This document shows, piece after piece, positions 8,310-16,687 of a DNA stretch of 20,928 bases (position 1 is its first letter; every line of letters starts with the position of its first letter). The notes below the pieces were generated by a model that was not told where the DNA came from, did no database searches, and worked only from the letters and a program-made list of their open reading frames with translations. A program made the translations under genes and the position numbers. The DNA is from Anaerolineales bacterium (lineage in GTDB: Bacteria > Chloroflexota > Anaerolineae > Anaerolineales > DRMV01). Where the stretch lies: the NCBI GenBank assembly GCA_026985785.1, contig JALSPT010000008.1, positions 1-20,928 on the forward strand. Reading direction: 5' to 3'.

Positions 8310-8396
8310 GCCGACAACGCGCTTTGTGAAACCTGCAACACACTCGCCGGCTGATCTCTTCCTTGCCATAGGCGGGGAGGTTTGTGAGGAGTGCTC

Positions 8397-8750
8397 ATGG
8401 ACAGTTGGATTTACATTGGTATCTTTGTCGCACTGTCGTTCTTCTTCCCGGCATTGCTGGCCGTTCTGGGGTGGTTTTTAGGGCCGCGCCGCCCGAATCC
8501 CGTCAAGCAGGATACTTACGAGTGCGGTTTGGAGACCGTGGGCGAAACCTGGGTGCAGTTCAAGATCCAGTACTACCTGTTCGCCCTCGTATTCCTCATC
8601 TTCGATGTGGAACTGGTCTTCCTTTACCCCTGGGCGGTGGCGTATCACAAATTGCCGCTCTACGGGGTGATCGAAGGGGTGATCTTTGTGGTGATGCTGG
8701 CGGCGGCGTTGGTGTACGCCTGGCGCAAGGGTGCCCTGGAATGGGCTTGA
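8397..8750 (+). CDS. nuoA: NADH-quinone oxidoreductase subunit A
   Basis: The predicted protein has 117 residues with three membrane segments, the usual NuoA length. The family hallmarks are present: KQDTYECGLETVGE in the first loop, then FKIQYYLFALVFLIFDVELVFLYPWA with its acidic residues in the second segment. NuoA sits at the junction of the membrane arm and quinone site of complex I. The ATG at 8397 follows GAGGAG with 5-bp spacing; an in-frame GTG at 8391 overlaps that site and is rejected. It is the first gene of the operon, but the next gene is nuoH rather than nuoB. Confidence 0.96.
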   Translation: MDSWIYIGIFVALSFFFPALLAVLGWFLGPRRPNPVKQDTYECGLETVGETWVQFKIQYYLFALVFLIFDVELVFLYPWAVAYHKLPLYGVIEGVIFVVMLAAALVYAWRKGALEWA

Positions 8751-8779
8751 GGCCGATGGGCAGAGAGGCTTGTCGGCCT
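8750..8779 (+). other. hairpin in the nuoA-nuoH gap
   Basis: AGGCCGA (starting on the last base of the nuoA stop codon) and TCGGCCT form a 7-bp stem with a 16-base loop, followed by TTGTGTTGG. This is too weak in T residues for a sure terminator; it may be an attenuator or an mRNA processing site. Confidence 0.35.
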
Positions 8780-8826
8780 TTGTGTTGGCGCGTCGAAAAC
8801 CTCTTTGATGCGGAGGAGCGTGTCCT

Positions 8827-10065
8827 ATGGGAATTTTGAGCCAGCCCGTTGGGGCGATTGCAGAATGGCTGCGTAACCTGTTGTTGGGGTGGGGCCTCTC
8901 CCCGGGGCTGACCACTGTTTTGTTGTATCTCATTGGCGCCGGTGTGTTGGCGACCCTGGTGCAAACGTGGGTCATTTTCCTGATCTGGTATGAGCGCAAA
9001 ATCATCGGGCGTTTTCAAGACCGCCTGGGGCCCAATCGGGTCGGTCCATACGGCCTTTTGCAGCCGTTTGCGGACTTTATCAAGATTATGACGAAAGAGG
9101 TCATCATTCCCGAGGGGGCGGATAAGCCGATCTACATTTTGGGGCCGATCGTGATGGATGCGGGCGTCTTGATGTTGTGGGCGGTCATCCCGCTGATGCC
9201 GATGGTGGGGATGGATATCAACGTCGCGGCGCTATACACCATCGCCGTGGGCGCTTTTGCCACGCTCGGTATCTTGATGTCCGGCTGGGCTTCCAACAAC
9301 AAATTTGCCCTGGTGAGCGCCATCCGCACGGTCGCGCAAATGATTTCTTACGAAGTGCCCACCGTGCTGGCGTTGCTGGTGCCCGTGCTGCTGGCGGGGA
9401 CGATGAGCCTGCAGGGGATTGTGGAGGCGCAGCATGTGTGGTACATCGTGGCGGCGCCGTTGGCTTTCTTGATTTACTTCATCTCCTCGGTGGCCGAGGT
9501 GGGGCGCACGCCTTTCGACCTCCTGGAAGCCGAATCGGAAATTGTGGCCGGGTTCCACATTGAATATTCGGGCATGGTGTTTGCCATCTTCTATGTGGGC
9601 GACTTCCTCCACGCCTTCACCATTGGCGCGCTGGCGGCGGTGCTTTTCCTGGGCGGCTGGCGTGGGCCAGGTGCCGAGGCCTTCCCGCTGTTGGGGTTGC
9701 TCTATTTGTGGATCAAGGCTTTTGCGGTGTACTTCCTGGTGGTGTGGGCGCGCGGCTCGCTGCCTCGCGTGCGCATCGACCAGATGATGAACTTCAGTTG
9801 GAAATTCCTGACGCCGTTGGCGCTGGTGCTGCTGGTGCTGACGGCGGTGTTGGATTACTTCGTGGCTGGTTGGGGCGCGTGGGGGCAGGCGCTCAGCCAT
9901 CTGGTGATGAACTTGGTGGTGGGCTGGTTGGTGTTGCGCTACCTGCAGGCGTGGGAGAAGGCGCGTGCGGCGCGCCGCCCGGTGGTGGCGCAACCGGGGC
10001 AATATCCGGTGGCGCGCCCGCCGCGCCCTGCGGTTGCCGAAACCTCGACCGAAGCCGCGTCGTAA
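8827..10065 (+). CDS. nuoH: NADH-quinone oxidoreductase subunit H
   Basis: The predicted protein has 412 residues and about eight membrane helices. Signature regions are YERKIIGRFQDRLGPNRVGP (55-74), KEVIIP, SYEVP, EVGRTPFDLLEAESEIVAG (224-242), FHIEYSGM and RVRIDQMMNFSWKFLTP. NuoH lines the quinone channel (E-channel) and joins the hydrophilic and membrane arms of complex I. It is longer than most bacterial NuoH proteins (about 325-350) because residues from about 375 form a hydrophilic tail rich in Pro, Arg and Ala. GGAGG lies 10 bp before the ATG. It is 76 bp from nuoA and 13 bp before nuoJ. Confidence 0.96.
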   Translation: MGILSQPVGAIAEWLRNLLLGWGLSPGLTTVLLYLIGAGVLATLVQTWVIFLIWYERKIIGRFQDRLGPNRVGPYGLLQPFADFIKIMTKEVIIPEGADKPIYILGPIVMDAGVLMLWAVIPLMPMVGMDINVAALYTIAVGAFATLGILMSGWASNNKFALVSAIRTVAQMISYEVPTVLALLVPVLLAGTMSLQGIVEAQHVWYIVAAPLAFLIYFISSVAEVGRTPFDLLEAESEIVAGFHIEYSGMVFAIFYVGDFLHAFTIGALAAVLFLGGWRGPGAEAFPLLGLLYLWIKAFAVYFLVVWARGSLPRVRIDQMMNFSWKFLTPLALVLLVLTAVLDYFVAGWGAWGQALSHLVMNLVVGWLVLRYLQAWEKARAARRPVVAQPGQYPVARPPRPAVAETSTEAAS

Positions 10066-10078
10066 GAGGAGCAGAAGT

Positions 10079-10588
10079 ATGACGGCGATGCAGATTGTCT
10101 TTTTGCTGACGGCGGTGGTTGCCTTGTTCTCGGCGTTTCGTGTGGTGACGACCCCCAATATGGTGCACGCTGCACTGTGGCTGATTGTAACGCTTTCGAG
10201 CGTGGCCGTGCTGTACGTCTTGCTGAGCGCATCTTTCTTTGCCGTGGTGCAGATTGTGGTGTATGTGGGCGCCATCGCTATTTTGATGATGTTTGTGGTG
10301 ATGCTCACCCGCCGCGAGATGCGCGATCGCGGCCCGCAACTCGGTAAGCAGTGGCCGTGGGCGGCAGTGTTGGCCGTGCTGGCCTTCGGCGGGCTGACCT
10401 GGCTGGTGCGCAGCGCGGCGTTGCCGGCCTCGCCGGTGGGTGAGGTGCCCGCGACGAGTGTGGCCGATTTAGGCGCTGCCCTGGTCAACCCCGGCGGCTT
10501 TGTCATCCCGTTTGAGATCGCCTCGGTGCTGCTGCTGGCGGCGCTCATCGGCGCGGTGTACGTCGCCTGGACGCGCCGCAATTCGTAG
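10079..10588 (+). CDS. nuoJ: NADH-quinone oxidoreductase subunit J
   Basis: The predicted protein has 169 residues with five membrane segments. The conserved third helix is visible as FFAVVQIVVYVGAIAILMMFVVML, containing the pi-bulge region of NuoJ, after the TPNMVHAALWLI segment. NuoJ belongs to the proton-conducting membrane arm of complex I. The ATG at 10079 is preceded by GAGGA with 8-bp spacing. An upstream in-frame start at 9965 would lie inside nuoH. The stop codon overlaps the ribosome site of nuoK. Confidence 0.95.
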   Translation: MTAMQIVFLLTAVVALFSAFRVVTTPNMVHAALWLIVTLSSVAVLYVLLSASFFAVVQIVVYVGAIAILMMFVVMLTRREMRDRGPQLGKQWPWAAVLAVLAFGGLTWLVRSAALPASPVGEVPATSVADLGAALVNPGGFVIPFEIASVLLLAALIGAVYVAWTRRNS

Positions 10589-10599
10589 GAGGTCGTGCC

Positions 10600-10908
10600 A
10601 TGATTCCTTTGGACTGGTATCTGATTTTGGCTGCGGCGTTGTTTGCCCTGGGGTTGTTTGGTGTGCTGGCCCGTAAGAACGCGGTGGCCATCCTGATGGG
10701 CGTGGAACTGATGCTCAACGCCGTCAACATCAACCTGCTGGCCTTCTGGCGCTATCGCGCGCCCGACCAGCCGGTGGGGATGGCGTTTGCCGTGATTGTG
10801 TTCGCCGTGGCAGCGGCGGAAGTGGCCGTGGGCCTGGCGTTGTTCATCGCCGTGTACCGCCGCTTCAATTCGGTGGCTGCTGACGAGATTAACCTCTTGA
10901 AATGGTAA
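10600..10908 (+). CDS. nuoK: NADH-quinone oxidoreductase subunit K
   Basis: The predicted protein has 102 residues and three membrane helices, the standard NuoK size. The two buried glutamates needed for proton transfer are Glu36 (ILMGVELMLNAVNIN) and Glu74 (AAAEVAVGLAL). The gene follows a near-perfect AGGAGGT, which overlaps the nuoJ stop codon, with 6-bp spacing. NuoK links NuoA/J to the antiporter-like subunits. Confidence 0.96.
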   Translation: MIPLDWYLILAAALFALGLFGVLARKNAVAILMGVELMLNAVNINLLAFWRYRAPDQPVGMAFAVIVFAVAAAEVAVGLALFIAVYRRFNSVAADEINLLKW

Positions 10909-10970
10909 GGCCTGGCGTCGGGCGCTTGCCCGGCGGCAGGGCGTATCCCCAGAGATGATGTGAGGACGCC

Positions 10971-13184
10971 ATGCCGACGACGACTTTGCTCTGGTTACTC
11001 CCCGTTTTTCCTTTGTTGGCCTTTGTGCTGATTGTGCTTTTCACCAATCGGAACAAGGCCTTGAGCCACACCCTGGCCGTGGGAGCGGCTTTCCTTTCCT
11101 GGCTGGGGGCGATGGTGATTTTTGTGCGGGCGTTGAAAATCGGTCCTGAAGCCCTGGCCGAGCACCCCATCCATTCGTGGGTCAATTGGCTCCCCACCGG
11201 TGACGGTTACTTGAAAATCGGTGTGATGGTCGACCCGCTGACCGCGGCGGTGCTCTTCTTCGTCGCCTGGACGATTTTCATGATCTTCCTTTATAGCGTG
11301 GGGTACCATAACTTCGGGTATCCGGAAGGCGACCACGACCAGAAGGGCTTGCCCCCGCACGGCGCGACGGTGGTGGATGCACACGGGCATAAGCATCGTG
11401 TGCCTTCCATCGAGCCGATGTATTCCCGCTTCTTTGCTTATATCGGCTTGTTTGCTGCGGGCATGTACCTGCTGGCGATTTCCGACAACCTGCTCACCCT
11501 GTTCGTGGGCTGGGAAATCATGGGTTTGTGCTCGTACCTGCTGATTGGCTTCTGGTTTGCCAAGCCTTCGGCGCGGGCGGCGGGCATCAAGGCTTTCATG
11601 ACCACCCGTGTGGGCGATGTGTTCATGCTCTTGGGCATCGCCTATCTTTACACGGCAACCGGCACGCTTTCTTTCCCCGATATTTTCAAACCTGAAACGC
11701 TCCATGCCCTTGCCAGCACGCCGAGCCACGTGCTGGGGCTTTCGGCGGCGGGGCTGATCGGCGTGCTGCTGTTCATCGGTACGGTGGGCAAATCGGCGCA
11801 ATGGCCGCTGCATGTGTGGCTGCCCGACGCGATGGAAGGCCCGACGCCGGTTTCGGCTATGATTCACGCCGCGACGATGGTTTCCGCCGGTGTGTACATG
11901 GTCATCCGCATGTTCCCGTTGCTGAAAGCCGGGTCGATGAACGGCGCGTTCTTCTCGCCGCTGGCGGTGATGGGCTTCATTGGCGGCTTTACGGCTTTGT
12001 TCGCGGCGACCATTGCCGTGGCGCAAAACGACATCAAGCGCGTCCTCGCTTACTCCACCATCTCGCAGTTGGGCTACATGGTGGCTGCCCTCGGTGCAGG
12101 CTCTTACATCGCGGCCACTTTCCACCTGATTACCCACGCTTTCTTCAAGGCGCTCCTCTTCCTCGGCTCCGGCTCGGTGATTCACGGCATGGAGCACGGT
12201 GTGCTGCACACCGGCAACCACGAGGTCGACCCGCAGGATATGTTCAACATGGGCGGCCTGGCGAAGAAGATGCCGATTACCTTCTGGACCTTCCTCATCG
12301 GCGGTTTTGCACTCTCCGGTTTCCCTGTGTTGACGGCGGGCTTCTGGTCGAAGGATGAGATCCTCAGTTCGTCGTTTTTCGGCGGCCATCCGGTGATTTT
12401 CTGGACGCTGGCGCTGGCGGCGTTCCTGACCGCTTTCTACACCATGCGGCAGATTACCCTCACCTTCCTCGGCCAACCGCGCACGCCGGAAGCCGAGCAC
12501 GCCCACGAAACCCCGTGGACGATGACCGTGCCGCTGATGGTGTTGGCTTTCTTTGCGCTGACTGCCGGCTGGGTGGGCATCCCCGAACATTTCCCCTTGT
12601 TGGGCGGCCTGTTGCCCAACTGGTTCCACCACTGGGTGGGCGCGACCTACGAGGGCTTGCTGGAGGAAATGGGCTGGCTGGAACACCTGGCCGAGGGGAG
12701 CCTGGTGCCGCTGTACACCTCGTTGACGGTGGCTTTGGGTGGTTTGTTCTTCGGTTGGCTGGTTTACAAAGATGTGCGCTCGCCCGACCCGGCGCAGGAT
12801 CCGCTGAAGAAAGCCTTGGGGCCGGTGCACACCCTTTTGCAGAATAAATACTATTTCGACGAACTGTACGGCCTGATCTTCATCCGACCGGCTTACTGGC
12901 TGGCCGAGGTGTTCACCTTCCGCTGGGTCGATCGCGGCGTGATCGACGGCATCTTGCACGCCATCGCACGCGTGGTGTTCGACCTTGGCAAGATCCTGGC
13001 CTACGGCTTCGACCTGCCCATCATCAGCGGCGCAGGGGACCTCATCGGCAACATCGTGCGCACCTTTGGCCGCGCTTTCCGGGTGGTGCAAACCGGTCGC
13101 GTGCAGGATTACATGGTCGCTGCCATGACCTCGGTGGTGGCCTTTGGCGCCTTGGTGTATTACCTGCTGGTCTTTGCCCACTAA
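10971..13184 (+). CDS. nuoL: NADH-quinone oxidoreductase subunit L
   Basis: The predicted protein has 737 residues, an antiporter-like distal proton-pumping subunit of complex I with the lateral amphipathic helix region at the C-terminus. Key residues are Glu182 in LFVGWEIMGLCSYLLIGFW and Lys274 in GTVGKSAQWPLHVWLPDA, followed by MEGPTPVSAMIHAATMV. It is over 100 residues longer than the E. coli protein. Part of this is a hydrophilic His-rich insertion at 118-148 (PEGDHDQ, PPHGA, DAHGHKH), part extra C-terminal sequence. GAGGA lies 4-9 bp before the ATG, inside a possible stem. The company of nuoA, H, J and K excludes Mrp antiporter or hydrogenase-4 paralogues. Confidence 0.96.
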   Translation: MPTTTLLWLLPVFPLLAFVLIVLFTNRNKALSHTLAVGAAFLSWLGAMVIFVRALKIGPEALAEHPIHSWVNWLPTGDGYLKIGVMVDPLTAAVLFFVAWTIFMIFLYSVGYHNFGYPEGDHDQKGLPPHGATVVDAHGHKHRVPSIEPMYSRFFAYIGLFAAGMYLLAISDNLLTLFVGWEIMGLCSYLLIGFWFAKPSARAAGIKAFMTTRVGDVFMLLGIAYLYTATGTLSFPDIFKPETLHALASTPSHVLGLSAAGLIGVLLFIGTVGKSAQWPLHVWLPDAMEGPTPVSAMIHAATMVSAGVYMVIRMFPLLKAGSMNGAFFSPLAVMGFIGGFTALFAATIAVAQNDIKRVLAYSTISQLGYMVAALGAGSYIAATFHLITHAFFKALLFLGSGSVIHGMEHGVLHTGNHEVDPQDMFNMGGLAKKMPITFWTFLIGGFALSGFPVLTAGFWSKDEILSSSFFGGHPVIFWTLALAAFLTAFYTMRQITLTFLGQPRTPEAEHAHETPWTMTVPLMVLAFFALTAGWVGIPEHFPLLGGLLPNWFHHWVGATYEGLLEEMGWLEHLAEGSLVPLYTSLTVALGGLFFGWLVYKDVRSPDPAQDPLKKALGPVHTLLQNKYYFDELYGLIFIRPAYWLAEVFTFRWVDRGVIDGILHAIARVVFDLGKILAYGFDLPIISGAGDLIGNIVRTFGRAFRVVQTGRVQDYMVAAMTSVVAFGALVYYLLVFAH

Positions 13185-13207
13185 GATCGGCGGATAAGGA
13201 GCGAACT

Positions 13208-14770
13208 ATGGCGTTTCTTCAGAATCATTTGCTCTCGTGGATTTTGTTCACGCCTGCGCTGGCCGCAGTGGTAATGTTGTTCTTCCCCAAGGAAAAGGTC
13301 AATTTCCACCGTTGGTTTGCTTTCATTGCCAGCATGGTACCGTTGGCGCTCTCCATTTGGTTGTGGGTAGCCTTCGATCCGGCGGTAAAAGGCTTTCAGT
13401 TCGAGGAAATTGCTCCCTGGTTCACCGTAGTGCATTCTTCCTATCACCTGGGCGTGGACGGCATTGCCCTGACCATGGTGCTGTTGACCACCCTGCTCAC
13501 CACCGCGGCGCTGCTGGCTTCCTTCAGCATCGAAGATCGGGTGAAGACCTACATGGTGCTCTTCCTACTGATGGAAACCGGCATGTTGGGCGTGTTCATG
13601 GCGCTGGACCTGGTGTTCTTCTATGTGTTCTGGGAAGTCAGCCTGATCCCGATGTTCTTCCTCATCAGCCAGTGGGGCAGCGAGAAGGGTGTGCGGGTGT
13701 GGGGCAAAAACCGCGAGGCCAAAGAGCGTGACTACGCGGCCTTCAAGTTCCTGCTCTACACCATGGCCGGTTCGCTGGGCTTGCTGGCGGCCATCTTCCT
13801 GCTGGGGATGCTGAGCGGCTCGTTCGACCTGGTCACGGTGATGTCCAAGTGGAAGACGGTTAGCGGCGCGCTGTGGGGCATTCCGGTGTCCACCATCAAG
13901 GCGATTGTGTTCTGGGCTTTCGTGATCGCCTTTGCCATCAAAGTACCGGTGTGGCCGTTCCACACCTGGCTGCCCGACGCCCACACGGCAGCCCCCACGC
14001 CCGGCTCGATGATTCTGGCCGGGGTGATGCTGAAACTGGGCGCGTTTGGTTTCCTGCGCTTCATCCTGCCGCTTTACCCTGAGCAGGCCAAGATCTTTGC
14101 CGGCGCATTGGCCTTTCTCGGCATGATGTCCATCGTGATGGGCGCTTTTGCCTCGTTTGGCCAGACCGATTTCAAGCGCCTGGTGGCCTATTCCTCGGTC
14201 AACCACATGGGCTTCGTGATTTTGGGCATTGCTGCTGCCGCTTATGCGGTTTCCACCGACCCGACCACGGCGGCGGTTGCCCTCAACGGCGCTGTGTTGC
14301 AGATGTTCAACCACGGCCTTTCGGCTGCTGGCATGTTCTTCCTGGTCGGTGTGATTTACGAGCGGGCGCACACCCGCGACCTGCGCGAGTTCGGTGGGTT
14401 GTGGCCCTTGGTTCCGATTTACGGCGGCATTTTGCTGTTCACTTCGATGGCTTCCCTGGGATTGCCCGGCTTGAATGGCTTTGTCTCCGAATTCTTGGTG
14501 GTGCGAGGCGCGTGGCCGGTGTTCACACTGTTTACCGCGTTGAGCATGTTGGGCCTGCTGTTCACCGGCGCTTACATCCTCAAAGGGCTGCGGGATGTGC
14601 TGCAAGGCCCGCTGAACACCAAATGGGTCGGCCACCTGAGCGACATTTCCGTGCGCGAGATTGCGGTCATCGCGCCGCTGATGGTGCTGATGCTGTGGAT
14701 TGGCGTGTGGCCGATGTGGATTTTGGACGTCATCAACAAGGCGACGATGCACTTGCTGGCCTTGCTCTGA
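13208..14770 (+). CDS. nuoM: NADH-quinone oxidoreductase subunit M
   Basis: The predicted protein has 520 residues, the middle antiporter-like pump of complex I. Conserved proton-path residues are Glu143 in FYVFWEVSLIPMFFLI, Lys245 in FAIKVPVWPFHTWLPDAH and Lys276 in GVMLKLGAFGFLRF. AYSSVNHMGFV and GLNGFVSEFLV are also typical. AAGGAG lies 6 bp before the ATG. It lies 23 bp after nuoL and 40 bp before nuoN, in one transcription unit. Confidence 0.96.
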   Translation: MAFLQNHLLSWILFTPALAAVVMLFFPKEKVNFHRWFAFIASMVPLALSIWLWVAFDPAVKGFQFEEIAPWFTVVHSSYHLGVDGIALTMVLLTTLLTTAALLASFSIEDRVKTYMVLFLLMETGMLGVFMALDLVFFYVFWEVSLIPMFFLISQWGSEKGVRVWGKNREAKERDYAAFKFLLYTMAGSLGLLAAIFLLGMLSGSFDLVTVMSKWKTVSGALWGIPVSTIKAIVFWAFVIAFAIKVPVWPFHTWLPDAHTAAPTPGSMILAGVMLKLGAFGFLRFILPLYPEQAKIFAGALAFLGMMSIVMGAFASFGQTDFKRLVAYSSVNHMGFVILGIAAAAYAVSTDPTTAAVALNGAVLQMFNHGLSAAGMFFLVGVIYERAHTRDLREFGGLWPLVPIYGGILLFTSMASLGLPGLNGFVSEFLVVRGAWPVFTLFTALSMLGLLFTGAYILKGLRDVLQGPLNTKWVGHLSDISVREIAVIAPLMVLMLWIGVWPMWILDVINKATMHLLALL

Positions 14771-14810
14771 TGCCGGTGTCCGAGCCGAACTTGTGCCTGG
14801 AGGTGCCTAA

Positions 14811-16259
14811 GTGAGTGGCATTGACTCTGCAATGATGTTGGCAATTCTGCCGGAATTGTTGATTTTGCTGGTGGCCGCGGCGGTGCTCTTCGTTGATTTG
14901 ATGGAACGCGGCAAACATCCCCGGCTGCTGGGCTGGATCACCGTCGGCGGCCTGGCGGTGACCTTCGTGGCTAGCCTGCTGTACGCCCGTCCGCCGGAAG
15001 GCGGCGCGCTGGTGTGGGGCGGGATGCTGCGGCACGACTGGCTGGCTTTCGTCTTCCAGATGGTCTTCATCGTGGGCGCAGCGGCGACGGCGCTGTTTGC
15101 GATGGACGTCGAGAACCTCGGCGAGCGGGGTGAGTTTTACATCCTGCTGCTGGCTTCTACGTTAGGCATGGCGCTGATGGCCGGTGCCGCCGATTTGGTG
15201 ATGCTCTACCTCGCCATCGAAACCACATCCATCCCGATGTACATTTTGGCGGGCTTTTTGCACGCCGACCGCAAGTCCAACGAGGCCGGGTTCAAGTACC
15301 TGCTGTTCGGTGCGATGGCCTCGGCGGTGATGCTGTACGGCTTTAGCCTGCTGTACGGCTTTACCGGCGCGACCCATTTGGCCGACCTGCCCTCTGCCAT
15401 CCAGACTGCAGGGCTGGGGCTGAGCACGGTGCTCGGCATCATGGTGTTGATTCTCGTGGGCTTTGGGTTCAAGACCTCGGTGGTGCCGTTGCATTTCTGG
15501 GCGCCCGATGTTTACCAGGGTGCGCCCACGCCGGTGACCGGTTTCCTCTCCACGGCTTCCAAGGCGGCAGGCTTTGCCGTCCTGGTGCGGGTGTTCATGA
15601 GCGCCTTTCCCCAGAGCACGGTGCCGTATTGGGGCGCGATGCTGGCCGCCGTTTCGGTGGCAACCATGACCTTGGGCAACACCCTCGCCATCGCCCAGAC
15701 CGACATCAAGCGGATGCTGGCGTACTCTTCCATCGCCCATGCGGGTTACATTCTCATTGGCCTGGTGGCGATGACCGAACTGGGCGTCACGGGTGTGATC
15801 TTCTACCTGGGTGTGTATTTGTTGAGCAACATCACCGCGTTCGCTGTGGTGGCGATGGTGGAGAAAGCCGATGGCAGCACGGCCATCGAGGATTACGCCG
15901 GGCTTGGGAAGCGCTCGCCCTGGCTGGCGCTGGCTCTGATGGTGGCGCTGCTTTCCCTCTCCGGCACGCCGCCGTTTGGCGGTTTTGTGGGTAAAGCGTG
16001 GTTGTTCGGGGCGGCTGTGAAAGCCAACCTGGTGTGGCTGGCCATTGTGGGCGTGCTCAACTCGGTCGTGGCGATGTACTACTACATTGTGGTGTTCAAG
16101 GTGGCTTATTTCGACCCGCCCAAGGCCGACAACAAAATCACCGTCAGCCCATCCTACACGGTAGGGTTGGTGGTGCTTGCCTCAGCGGTGCTGTTGGTGG
16201 GTATCGCTTTCGCCCCCTGGTTTGCCTGGGCACGCCAGGCAGCAGCCGTCCTGTTTTAG
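14811..16259 (+). CDS. nuoN: NADH-quinone oxidoreductase subunit N
   Basis: The predicted protein has 482 residues, the antiporter-like subunit nearest NuoK. Glu137 (YLAIETTSIPMYILAGF), Lys221 (GFGFKTSVVPLHFWAPD) and Lys251 (STASKAAGFAVLVR) are the expected ionisable residues, with VYQGAPTPVTGF and YSSIAHAGYILIG. The GTG start is chosen because GGAGG lies 7 bp upstream and no ATG is better placed. It is the last gene of the nuo operon; a strong terminator follows within 14 bp. Confidence 0.95.
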   Translation: MSGIDSAMMLAILPELLILLVAAAVLFVDLMERGKHPRLLGWITVGGLAVTFVASLLYARPPEGGALVWGGMLRHDWLAFVFQMVFIVGAAATALFAMDVENLGERGEFYILLLASTLGMALMAGAADLVMLYLAIETTSIPMYILAGFLHADRKSNEAGFKYLLFGAMASAVMLYGFSLLYGFTGATHLADLPSAIQTAGLGLSTVLGIMVLILVGFGFKTSVVPLHFWAPDVYQGAPTPVTGFLSTASKAAGFAVLVRVFMSAFPQSTVPYWGAMLAAVSVATMTLGNTLAIAQTDIKRMLAYSSIAHAGYILIGLVAMTELGVTGVIFYLGVYLLSNITAFAVVAMVEKADGSTAIEDYAGLGKRSPWLALALMVALLSLSGTPPFGGFVGKAWLFGAAVKANLVWLAIVGVLNSVVAMYYYIVVFKVAYFDPPKADNKITVSPSYTVGLVVLASAVLLVGIAFAPWFAWARQAAAVLF

Positions 16260-16272
16260 CCCTGGATTGGGA

Positions 16273-16313
16273 GCAGCCGGTGAACGCTTGAACCGTCCAC
16301 TGGCTGCTTTTTT
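16273..16313 (+). terminator. rho-independent terminator of the nuo operon
   Basis: A 14-position stem (GCAGCCGGTGAACG with CGTCCACTGGCTGC, one G-T pair and one mismatch) has a 7-base loop and is followed directly by six T. It lies 14 bp after the nuoN stop and separates the nuo operon from the atp operon. Confidence 0.88.
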
Positions 16314-16328
16314 GTACTTTGACTTTGG

Positions 16329-16358
16329 TTGACGGTTCCTTTAGCCCTATGTTACAAT
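16329..16358 (+). promoter_or_regulatory. promoter of the atp (F0) operon
   Basis: TTGACG (16329-16334) and TACAAT (16353-16358) are 18 bp apart, and TGT before the -10 makes it extended. This is the best-matched promoter in the window. The predicted transcription start, about 16365, is only a few bases before the ATG at 16368, so the first gene would be translated from an almost leaderless mRNA. Confidence 0.7.
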
Positions 16359-16367
16359 GCGGGCGCT

Positions 16368-16661
16368 ATGACGGGTGACGAACCACGCCAACAGGAAGTT
16401 GTCGCGCGCCAACGGGCGTTTAGCCGCGCCTTGGCACGCACGATGGCGTTGGTGGGTGTATTGACCGTCATCATCGTAGCCGTGACGTTGGCGATAGGGG
16501 CCTGGCTGGATAGACACTTTGGCCTGGGCGCGCTGGGGACGATTGCTTTGTTGATTGCCAGTATTCCGGTGGTGACGGTGGTGGTGTTTGTCGTCGTGCG
16601 CCATACCGCCCGAGAGTTGGAGTCTCGATTCGCGGTGCACGATCAAGCCCCCGAGGCGTGA
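16368..16661 (+). CDS. AtpI/AtpZ-like protein
   Basis: The predicted protein has 97 residues: a basic N-terminal stretch (RQRAFSRALART), then two hydrophobic helices (about 27-49 and 54-76) joined by the short loop DRHFGLG, then a hydrophilic tail. This hairpin with WLDRHFG in the turn, placed directly ahead of atpB, fits the AtpI/AtpZ family, small proteins that aid c-ring assembly or ion uptake. Sequence similarity is weak, so position and topology carry the call. The ATG at 16368 has no ribosome site and lies just after the predicted transcription start. An in-frame TTG at 16329 falls inside the promoter -35 and is rejected. Confidence 0.65.
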   Translation: MTGDEPRQQEVVARQRAFSRALARTMALVGVLTVIIVAVTLAIGAWLDRHFGLGALGTIALLIASIPVVTVVVFVVVRHTARELESRFAVHDQAPEA

Positions 16662-16687
16662 AAAGCAACGCTGGAGGTAGAACTTCT

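Noticed and set aside
8751..8826. Remnant of nuoB, C or D between nuoA and nuoH
   Set aside because: Only 76 bp, with no reading frame resembling these proteins; it contains a hairpin and the nuoH ribosome site.
10995..13181. A 728-codon open frame on the minus strand
   Set aside because: It lies exactly opposite nuoL, has no family motifs, is full of His, Arg and Gln, and is an expected mirror frame in GC-rich DNA.
10971..16259. Mrp-type antiporter or hydrogenase-4 genes instead of nuoL, M and N
   Set aside because: The linked nuoA, H, J and K genes and the subunit-specific motifs fit complex I better.
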